NCBI GenBank assembly: GCA_910584955.1 | Contig: CAJUDC010000038.1 | Span: forward strand, 1-6,422 | Origin: an uncultured Paraprevotella sp. | Lineage (GTDB): Bacteria; Bacteroidota; Bacteroidia; Bacteroidales; Bacteroidaceae | DNA: 6,422 bases | Direction: 5' to 3' | Part shown: one piece after another, positions 1-5,283 of the stretch | Position numbering within the stretch: the first letter of the stretch is position 1 | Layout of the letters: each line of letters starts with the position of its first letter | Notes under the pieces: generated by a model | What the model was told of the DNA's origin: nothing | Databases searched by the model: none | What the model saw: only the letters and a program-made list of their open reading frames with translations | Made by a program: the position numbers and the translations under genes

Positions 1-36
1 ATTTGATCGGATAGATATTTATATATAATATAAAGT

Positions 37-1209
37 ATGGCTGAATCGAATTTCGTTGACTACGTGAAAATCTGTTGCCGTTCGGGAAAGGGTGGACGAG
101 GGTCCATGCACATGCGTCGCGCCAAATACGTGCCCAACGGAGGCCCGGACGGAGGCGACGGAGGGCGGGGAGGCCATGTCTACCTGCGTGGCAACCGTAA
201 TTACTGGACATTGCTGCATCTACGCTATGAACGTCACGTGTTTGCAGGGCATGGCGGTAACGGCTCCAAATGCCGTTCCACCGGCAAGGACGGTGAAGAC
301 CGCTATATAGATGTGCCTTGCGGTACGGTGGTATACAACGCTGATACGGGCGAATATCTGTGTGATGTGACCGAGGACGGACAACTGGTGATGCTGTTGA
401 AAGGTGGTCGGGGCGGATTGGGTAATTGGAATTTCCGCACGTCTACCAACCAAGCCCCCCGTTATGCACAGCCGGGCGAACCGATGCGGGAACTTACGGT
501 GATCATGGAATTGAAATTGCTGGCCGACGTCGGTCTGGTAGGTTTTCCTAATGCCGGTAAGTCTACCTTATTGAGTGCGGTATCGTCGGCGCGTCCCAAA
601 ATCGCTAATTATCCTTTTACGACGCTGGAGCCCAGCCTGGGTATTGTGTCTTACCGTGACAACCAGTCGTTCGTGATGGCGGATATTCCCGGTATTATCG
701 AAGGAGCCAGCGAAGGCAAAGGGCTGGGATTGCGCTTTCTGCGTCATATCGAGCGCAACTCGTTGCTGCTGTTCATGGTGCCGGGGGATACGGATGACAT
801 ATGTCGGGAGTATGAGATATTATTGAACGAAGTGGCTACGTTCAATCCCGAATTGCTGGATAAGCAGAGGGTATTGGCGGTGACAAAAAGCGATTTGCTG
901 GATGAGGAATTGATACGGATGCTGGGCGAGAACTTGCCGGATGTGCCGCATGTGTTCATATCCGCCGTTTCGGGACAGGGAATTCCCGCCTTGAAAGACT
1001 TGCTGTGGGAGGCGATGAACAGCGAAAGCAATAAGTTGCAGGCGATTACCGACCAGACGAATATCGTGCATAAGAATAAGGATCTCTCTTTCTTGCGGGA
1101 TGAACTGAAAGAAATGGGAGAGGACGAGGAAATAACCTTCGTAGACGAGGAGGATATTGAAGATCTGGAAGACTTCGAATACGAAGAAGATTGGGACGAA
1201 ACGGAATAG
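37..1209 (+). CDS. obgE: Obg-family GTPase ObgE/CgtA
   Basis: Cytoplasmic GTPase of the Obg/CgtA family, which binds the large ribosomal subunit during assembly and is linked to stress and growth control. The 390-residue protein has the whole family layout. Residues 1-159 are the glycine-rich Obg fold, with NGGPDGGDGGRGG at 34-46 and KGGRGGLGN at 122-130. The G domain follows: P-loop GFPNAGKST at 169-177, switch I FTTLEP at 194-199, DIPG at 216-219, TKSD at 283-286 and SAVSG at 309-313. The last 30 residues are strongly acidic, and there is no Gram-positive-type OCT domain. The G4 motif is TKSD rather than the textbook NKxD; as I recall, Bacteroides homologues share this. The start at 37 is the only ATG that gives the complete Obg fold. 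Its leader is A/T-rich with no Shine-Dalgarno site, as is usual in Bacteroidota. The yfiH-type gene follows after 9 bases, so the two are probably co-transcribed. Confidence 0.97.
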   Translation: MAESNFVDYVKICCRSGKGGRGSMHMRRAKYVPNGGPDGGDGGRGGHVYLRGNRNYWTLLHLRYERHVFAGHGGNGSKCRSTGKDGEDRYIDVPCGTVVYNADTGEYLCDVTEDGQLVMLLKGGRGGLGNWNFRTSTNQAPRYAQPGEPMRELTVIMELKLLADVGLVGFPNAGKSTLLSAVSSARPKIANYPFTTLEPSLGIVSYRDNQSFVMADIPGIIEGASEGKGLGLRFLRHIERNSLLLFMVPGDTDDICREYEILLNEVATFNPELLDKQRVLAVTKSDLLDEELIRMLGENLPDVPHVFISAVSGQGIPALKDLLWEAMNSESNKLQAITDQTNIVHKNKDLSFLRDELKEMGEDEEITFVDEEDIEDLEDFEYEEDWDETE

Positions 1210-1218
1210 GGCGGATGT

Positions 1219-2031
1219 ATGGATACGCTTTGTTCGGACAGACTGATGTATGAGCTGGGAGCCGGAGTGCAGGCTTTCAGCACCCGGCGGTCGGGCGGTT
1301 GCAGCAAAGGATTGTATGCCTCGTTCAATATCAATGAATATTGTGGGGACGATCCGGAGGATGTGCGTCGTAACCGCAAGGCGCTTTGCCGGCAGTTGCA
1401 TCTGGATGAAGACCGTCTGGTAATGCCGCATCAAACACACGGTACAAAGGTTTTGTGTGTGGATGAGGCTTTTTTTGCCGGTTCCGCTTCCTGGCGGAAA
1501 GAACGGTTGGAGGGGGTGGATGCGCTTATTACCCGTTTGCCGGCGACGTGTATCGGCGTTTCCACGGCCGATTGTATACCGGTTCTTTTATACGATGCCG
1601 GTACGGGAGCCATAGCGGCCGTTCATGCCGGTTGGCGCGGTACGGTAGGGCGTATCGTGGAAAAAACGATAGATGCGATGGCGGATACATTCGGTACGCG
1701 GTCGGTCGACGTGAAAGCGGTGATAGGTCCCGGCATATCTCTGGAGGCTTTTGAAGTGGGAGACGAGGTGTATGATACTTTTGCTGCAGCCGGTCTGCCT
1801 GTATCCGTGTTGGCCCGTAGATACTCTTCCGCAGGAGAGACCGGCGGACAGATGAAATGGCATATCGATCTGTGGGAGGCCAATCGGTGTCAGTTGGTGG
1901 ATAAGGGAGTGCCTCGGGAGCAGATACAATTATCCGGTCTGTGTACGTATTTTCATTCGGACCGGTATTTTTCAGCCCGTCGTCTAGGCGTCTGTTCCGG
2001 GCGTATCTGGAACGGTATAGTCAAGGTCTGA
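1219..2031 (+). CDS. pgeF: YfiH/PgeF-type multicopper-oxidase-fold ('laccase domain') protein
   Basis: Member of the YfiH/YlmD/LACC1 family (formerly DUF152, 'polyphenol oxidase'), predicted cytoplasmic. Characterised relatives act as purine nucleoside phosphorylase/adenosine deaminase, and E. coli YfiH (PgeF) is linked to keeping L-Ser out of the peptidoglycan stem. Which activity applies here cannot be read from sequence. The 270 residues span the usual family length. Visible motifs are HQTHG (71-75), STADC (115-119), VHAGWRG (135-141), GPGIS (170-174) and the C-terminal CTYFHSDRYFSARR (242-255). H74, C119 and H136 match the conserved His-Cys-His metal or catalytic site. The ATG at 1219 lies 9 bases after the obgE stop; a second in-frame ATG at 1246 would also keep every motif, so the start is slightly uncertain. 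There is no signal peptide. The gene ends just before an intrinsic terminator, making it the last gene of the obgE unit. Confidence 0.92.
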   Translation: MDTLCSDRLMYELGAGVQAFSTRRSGGCSKGLYASFNINEYCGDDPEDVRRNRKALCRQLHLDEDRLVMPHQTHGTKVLCVDEAFFAGSASWRKERLEGVDALITRLPATCIGVSTADCIPVLLYDAGTGAIAAVHAGWRGTVGRIVEKTIDAMADTFGTRSVDVKAVIGPGISLEAFEVGDEVYDTFAAAGLPVSVLARRYSSAGETGGQMKWHIDLWEANRCQLVDKGVPREQIQLSGLCTYFHSDRYFSARRLGVCSGRIWNGIVKV

Positions 2032-2042
2032 GAGGCGGATTA

Positions 2043-2083
2043 AGATCGAAAGGTTGAAATGATTTCACTTTCAGGTCTTTTTT
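2043..2083 (+). terminator. Rho-independent terminator after the yfiH-type gene
   Basis: The sequence folds into a stem of 15 base pairs. AGATC (2043-2047) pairs with GGTCT (2074-2078, one T-G pair), GAAAG (2048-2052) with CTTTC (2068-2072), and TGAAA (2055-2059) with TTTCA (2063-2067), closing a TGA loop. There is a two-base bulge (2053-2054) on the left arm and a one-base bulge (A2073) on the right. Six T's (2078-2083) follow at once, and the region stays A/T-rich beyond. It begins 11 bases after the stop codon, so it separates the housekeeping unit from the fimbrial operon. Confidence 0.8.
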
Positions 2084-2101
2084 ATATATTTTGTTTAGGA
2101 A

Positions 2102-2233
2102 ATGCTAACATTTGAAAATAAAAGAGAATGTTTTTATGTAGCTAGTCTGTTAGTTTTCTTATGGATTTTTTTGCATGGGGCAGCGAAAGAAAAATGGATT
2201 GACTCTCGTATCTGCTTTGGGGTTGCTTCATGA
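2102..2233 (+). CDS. Possible 43-residue small membrane protein (doubtful)
   Basis: An ATG-to-TGA frame encodes 43 residues: a charged start (MLTFENKRE), a hydrophobic stretch from about C10 to H25 (CFYVASLLVFLWIFLH), then a charged stretch (AAKEK) and an uncharged end. That pattern would suit a single-pass small membrane protein. Against it, the region is A/T-rich and non-coding in look, where an open frame of this size can arise by chance. The only purine-rich motif (AGGAA) touches the ATG too closely to be a normal ribosome site, the gene would start just after a terminator, and I see no clear promoter for it. I do not recognise a family. Confidence 0.18.
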   Translation: MLTFENKRECFYVASLLVFLWIFLHGAAKEKWIDSRICFGVAS

Positions 2234-2377
2234 TTTCGAGAGGATGCTTTGAATATATTCTTTTTATAAGGCTTGGTTGCTAGGTATTTATGGAACTTCT
2301 GAAAAAAGTGTTGTAGAAATAGATATGCTTTGATGAAAAAGAAATTACACATTCGATTTAAATTAGTTGTTGAAAAG

Positions 2378-2400
2378 TTGTACGAATGATTCTTTGTACG
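2378..2400. repeat. Direct repeat and palindrome inside the promoter spacer
   Basis: TTGTACG occurs at 2378-2384 and again at 2394-2400, 16 bases apart start to start. Between the copies, sharing one G with the first, is the odd-length palindrome GAATGATTC (2384-2392). The first repeat overlaps the -33 element and the second abuts the -7 element, so a protein bound here would block or bend the promoter. Operator function is inference; the repeat units are short enough to be chance. Confidence 0.35.
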
Positions 2401-2408
2401 TATCTTTG
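2378..2408 (+). promoter_or_regulatory. Bacteroidales sigma-ABfr-type promoter for the fimbrial operon
   Basis: TATCTTTG at 2401-2408 is an exact match to the Bacteroides -7 consensus TANNTTTG. A TTG (2378-2380, in context GTTG) stands 20 bases upstream, at the spacing expected for the -33 TTTG element, with one mismatch if four bases are counted. Transcription would then start near 2412-2417, giving a leader of about 80 bases before the ATG at 2495. It is the only exact TANNTTTG I found in the gap. Confidence 0.65.
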
Positions 2409-2414
2409 CAAGCG

Positions 2415-2446
2415 TTTTTCTTTGGGAACAAGAAAAATGTTTTTTT
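2415..2446 (+). promoter_or_regulatory. Leader hairpin followed by a T run
   Basis: TTTTTCTT (2415-2422) pairs perfectly with AAGAAAAA (2430-2437) around a seven-base loop (TGGGAAC), followed by TG and seven T's (2440-2446). If transcription starts where the promoter predicts, this hairpin forms the extreme 5' end of the fimbrial mRNA. It could protect the transcript or act as a weak attenuator. The stem is almost all A-U, so its stability is low and function is uncertain. Confidence 0.35.
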
Positions 2447-2494
2447 AAGAAAGTTTTTGTAATATAAGGATCGTTAGTTTGAAAAAAAGGTAGT

Positions 2495-3976
2495 ATGTTA
2501 AGACGGATATTTACATATATCGTTTTAGTCTTGTTCATGTCGGGGATGCCCCTGCAGGCACAGGAAGAAGCAGTGGAGACGAATAAGGAAAGTTGGCCTT
2601 TTTATAAGAGGATTTCGTTTCATACCAATGTGGTGGATTGGGCGCTCACTACGCCGAATTTCGGAGTGGAAGTGGATCTGCAAGGTACGGAAGAAACACG
2701 GTTCTCTTTATTAGTAAACGGAAAGTTCAATTGGAATACCGATCATATCATCAGTCCCAGGCTGGTGTGGAATATTCAGTCGGGGGCTGTGGAGTTACGT
2801 AAGTATTGGCGGACGAGTAGCGGCGGTAAAAAAATAGAGAAAAGGAAGAATCTGAGTTGGTTCCGTCAGTTCTTTCCGCGTTTTCAGAACAACGTTTTGG
2901 CTGCTCATTGTATGGAAAAACCGCGTTATTGGCGTGCCTATTATGTAGGGTTTTATGCGGGTATGGACAAATTTACGTATTGCCTGGGGAAAAACGGTAA
3001 GCAAGGTAGCGGAATTAATGCGGGTATCTCTGCTGGCTATAGTATTCCATTGTATCCTTTTAAGAACGGAAAGAGTCTTGATCTTGACATGGGAGCCATT
3101 GTGGTGGCTAAGTTGGTTCAATATGACAAGTTTAGGTATGAGGAAGAGAGTGCTTGTTATGCCTATGCAGGAACAAAAGGGCGACATTTGGTTCCTTATC
3201 CGGTACTTCATGACATACATGTTTCGTTGGTATATCGGTTTAATTCAATCGCCAATAAGGTGAAAGGGGGAGATAAACGTGGTAAAGCAAAATGGGAAGA
3301 CCGATTAGCAAAAGTGGATGCGCGTGAGGAAAAGATAAGAGAAAGCCATCGGTTGAAAGATTCGGTTCATTTGGCTCGGCATGAGGCCGATTCTTTACTG
3401 CGAATAGCCAAGGATGCGGAAAAGTTACAGAAGAAGATGATGAAAGATTCGCTGGAACGTGAGAAGATGCAACGCAAACTCTTTAAGCAAATGCCGGTGG
3501 ATTCGGCAGCAGTGCCGGATTCGGTAGAAGTGGAGGCGCTGGATGCTGAAGAAAAGATACGGGAGGCCATTGATTCTTTGGTGATCGTTCCGGTGATACC
3601 GGTAAAAGATACGGAGACTGAATCCGATGAGGCGGAAACTCCTCTTCCGGTGCCGGCTGACGAAGAAGAACAAAAGGAAGACACGGTCGCTATTGAAGAA
3701 CCGGGTAAGGAAGAACCTGTGCCGGTGATAGAACCGAATGATACGGAAGAAGAGAAGGAAGCAGAGCCTGATGGAGACGAGGAAACAGATACCGGAGAGA
3801 ATAAAGAAGCGGAAGAAAATGGTGAAGAGGGTGAGGTTGTACCGGTAAGTCCCCCGGAAGAGGAAGAAGACACATCGGAAACTAGGTGTTTGACAGACGA
3901 TAGAAGCGGAAGTACGGGCGGAGGCGGACCGGCTTATGAACGTAAGAGAAGAGAGAAAGGAGGAATGCAGGTATGA
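2495..3976 (+). CDS. DUF3575 outer-membrane protein with coiled-coil and acidic C-terminal tail
   Basis: A 493-residue secreted protein of the DUF3575 family, which in Bacteroidales often lies beside fimbrillin genes; its function is not established. Residues 1-23 are a type I signal peptide (basic start, hydrophobic YIVLVLFMSGM, cleavage likely after LQA or LQAQ). Residues 35-250 are beta-rich and contain the family-like segments FHTNVVDWALTTPNFGVEV (42-60) and YYVGFYAGMDKF (149-160). The last strand (VSLVYRF, 243-249) ends in aromatic residues like an outer-membrane barrel closing strand. Beyond it comes a charged, probably helical coiled coil (about 262-335) with recurring D-S pairs, then an acidic Pro/Glu/Thr-rich stretch (about 372-462), then a Gly-rich, basic end. 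The long tail is unusual for a simple barrel. The start at 2495 gives a clean signal peptide and follows an A-rich leader (GAAAAAAAGG). It overlaps the next gene by 4 bases. The barrel fold and a pilus-assembly role are inference. Confidence 0.85.
   Translation: MLRRIFTYIVLVLFMSGMPLQAQEEAVETNKESWPFYKRISFHTNVVDWALTTPNFGVEVDLQGTEETRFSLLVNGKFNWNTDHIISPRLVWNIQSGAVELRKYWRTSSGGKKIEKRKNLSWFRQFFPRFQNNVLAAHCMEKPRYWRAYYVGFYAGMDKFTYCLGKNGKQGSGINAGISAGYSIPLYPFKNGKSLDLDMGAIVVAKLVQYDKFRYEEESACYAYAGTKGRHLVPYPVLHDIHVSLVYRFNSIANKVKGGDKRGKAKWEDRLAKVDAREEKIRESHRLKDSVHLARHEADSLLRIAKDAEKLQKKMMKDSLEREKMQRKLFKQMPVDSAAVPDSVEVEALDAEEKIREAIDSLVIVPVIPVKDTETESDEAETPLPVPADEEEQKEDTVAIEEPGKEEPVPVIEPNDTEEEKEAEPDGDEETDTGENKEAEENGEEGEVVPVSPPEEEEDTSETRCLTDDRSGSTGGGGPAYERKRREKGGMQV
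3956..3964 (+). promoter_or_regulatory. Strong Shine-Dalgarno site inside the end of the DUF3575 gene
   Basis: AAAGGAGGA lies 8 bases before the ATG at 3973 and is nearly complementary to the 16S rRNA tail. Such a site is uncommon in Bacteroidota, where most genes lack one. It supports the ATG at 3973 as the true start and, with the ATGA overlap, suggests that ribosomes finishing the DUF3575 gene restart on the next one. Confidence 0.6.
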
Positions 3977-5283
3977 AAAACAAGTGGTTGATATATATAA
4001 TAGGTGTCGGACTTTTGAGTGCGTGTACCACGGAGGTGGACTTATGCTATGGCGATCATCCTCACCGTTCGTTGCTGGATATTCGATTTAATTGGGGAGA
4101 TTATGCACAGGTTCGTCCCGACAGTATGTATATAGTGGCAATTCGTCCGGTAAACCGATTGAAGTATGGCTTTTTAGTATCTTCCGTACCGGATGTAACG
4201 ACAAAGAAGATAGAGGGTCAATTACTGTTCCCTCTGTCAGAACGGATAGAAACGGAGAATAATAAAAAGCCAGATGAGCCGGCGGAACCGGAGCAACCGG
4301 TAACTCCTCCCGAGGAAGGGCCGGGCGCAGATGAACCGATAGAGGATCAGCCGGTGCCTGCGGCGGGTGAGGATCAAGCGGAAGACGAGACGGATGAAAC
4401 CGTACTGCCGGACAAACATCTGCTTTGGTTGCGTAACGGCGAATATAAAATGGTGGCCTATAACGGAACAAACGAGGAAGTGGAGAGTTCGCTGACCAAC
4501 TTTGCGTTGAACGAATATGCCGATCTGGAAGATCTGGAGGTGAAGTATAAAATTTATGAAACACCGGACGAACTGCCGGAAGGCGGAAGATATAAAAACT
4601 GGATAGACCGCAATCCCTATTCCGGTTATGTACAGGGAGATGTTAAACCGATCTTCTACAGTACGAATCCTTCTTTCGAAGTGCCGGTATCGGAGAGTGC
4701 ATCCGGCAAGGTGGTTTGCAACTTCACACCACGACCGGTGACGCAAAAGATAAAGGTGGCGTTTGACATTGTGAAGAAAGAGAATGGAGTAAAGGTTGAC
4801 AGTGTGCAGGCGGAACTTTCGGGGGTGGCCTCCGCCATACATTTGGGTTCCGGTTATCTGAAAGCCGACAAGACTTATAAAGTTCTCTTTACGCCTACCT
4901 ATGCCCGAAAAGACAGTCTGCATGTAATGGCACCTTTACAGACACAAGGCGAAGTGAATGTGACAGGATTGGTGTGTAGTTATTCTCCCTCGTTGGTGAC
5001 GGGGCCGGGAATCATGCAGGTAAACATTTATGCAGAAACGGTTGATGATAACGGGAGAACGGTGCATAGGGTGTTTAAAGCCGGAATCAATCTGTATCAT
5101 CTGTTGCAAAAGAATCCTTCGATCGAGAAAGATCCTTCTACAGAGCAACTGAAGCAAGTGACAGATAAATTGACTTTGCGTATAGCGGCACCTTTGGAGA
5201 TAACGCGTGACAAGGTGTTGGAAAACAGAGAGAGCGGTTTGGATTATTGGAAAGGATTAGAAACATTGGACTTGGATATTTAA
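3973..5283 (+). CDS. DUF5119-type lipoprotein of the fimbrial operon
   Basis: A 436-residue predicted lipoprotein. MKNKWLIYIIGVGLLSAC carries a signal-peptidase II lipobox (LLSAC) with the lipid-bearing Cys at 18, so the mature protein is anchored in the outer membrane, facing either the periplasm or the surface. Just after it, EVDLCYGDHPHRSLLDIRFNW (21-41) resembles the start of DUF5119 proteins, which as I recall sit beside DUF3575 and fimbrillin genes in Bacteroides. Residues 97-148 are an acidic, Pro/Glu-rich low-complexity insert; the rest alternates beta-like segments (for example KVVCNFTPRPVTQKIKVAFDIV, 246-267, and the region 328-378), as in the beta-sandwich fimbrillin superfamily. 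The ATG overlaps the upstream stop (ATGA) and has a strong Shine-Dalgarno site; the stop codon overlaps the next start (TAATG). Function is not established; anchoring or capping a pilus is a guess from context. The family assignment rests on a remembered motif. Confidence 0.8.
   Translation: MKNKWLIYIIGVGLLSACTTEVDLCYGDHPHRSLLDIRFNWGDYAQVRPDSMYIVAIRPVNRLKYGFLVSSVPDVTTKKIEGQLLFPLSERIETENNKKPDEPAEPEQPVTPPEEGPGADEPIEDQPVPAAGEDQAEDETDETVLPDKHLLWLRNGEYKMVAYNGTNEEVESSLTNFALNEYADLEDLEVKYKIYETPDELPEGGRYKNWIDRNPYSGYVQGDVKPIFYSTNPSFEVPVSESASGKVVCNFTPRPVTQKIKVAFDIVKKENGVKVDSVQAELSGVASAIHLGSGYLKADKTYKVLFTPTYARKDSLHVMAPLQTQGEVNVTGLVCSYSPSLVTGPGIMQVNIYAETVDDNGRTVHRVFKAGINLYHLLQKNPSIEKDPSTEQLKQVTDKLTLRIAAPLEITRDKVLENRESGLDYWKGLETLDLDI

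Larger units (their letters stand above)
2032..2494. other. A/T-rich intergenic region between the obgE unit and the fimbrial operon
   Basis: This 463-base gap is visibly richer in A/T than the genes on either side. From left to right it holds a terminator (2043-2083), a doubtful 43-codon ORF (2102-2233), a stretch with no clear content (about 2234-2377) and a Bacteroidales-type promoter (2378-2408). A leader hairpin with a T run (2415-2446) and an A/T-rich leader up to the ATG at 2495 complete it. I saw no tRNA, no known riboswitch pattern and no long inverted repeats flanking the promoter that would suggest an invertible (phase-variable) switch. Confidence 0.8.

Noticed and set aside
2..36. 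Possible obgE promoter in the bases before the start codon
   Set aside because: A TTTG is present at 2-5, but there is no TANNTTTG box at the right distance and transcription would begin inside the gene. The obgE promoter probably lies further upstream.
744..1440. Two long minus-strand frames (211 and 206 codons) under obgE and the yfiH-type gene
   Set aside because: Both lie opposite two well-conserved genes with complete motifs, and one is a Ser-rich shadow of the ObgE acidic tail.
2203..2242. CTCTCG/CGAGAG inverted repeat as a hairpin or invertible-element end
   Set aside because: Only 6 bp of stem around a 28-base loop with little internal pairing and no T run; it does not flank the promoter.
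2333..2389. 18-codon ORF (MKKKLHIRFKLVVEKLYE) before the fimbrial promoter
   Set aside because: Very short, in A/T-rich DNA, and it overlaps the -33 element; nothing supports translation.
2134..2538. 134-codon reading frame on the minus strand in the intergenic region
   Set aside because: The translation is Lys/Asn/Phe-rich with no family features, as expected from reversed A/T-rich DNA, and it runs across the promoter, leader and start of the DUF3575 gene.
3367..3873. 168-codon Ser-rich frame on the minus strand
   Set aside because: It is the antisense reading of the Glu/Asp-rich tail of the DUF3575 gene, whose codons read as Ser in reverse; the + strand gene has a signal peptide and family motifs.
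3860..3976. Possible frameshift at the end of the DUF3575 gene, where the acidic tail changes to a Gly-rich basic end
   Set aside because: Both other frames meet stop codons within a few codons, while the given frame reaches exactly the ATGA junction with the next gene, so the end looks genuine.
4237..4923. 228-codon minus-strand frame under the DUF5119-type gene
   Set aside because: Arg/His/Phe-rich antisense shadow with no recognisable domain; the lipoprotein gene on the + strand explains the region.
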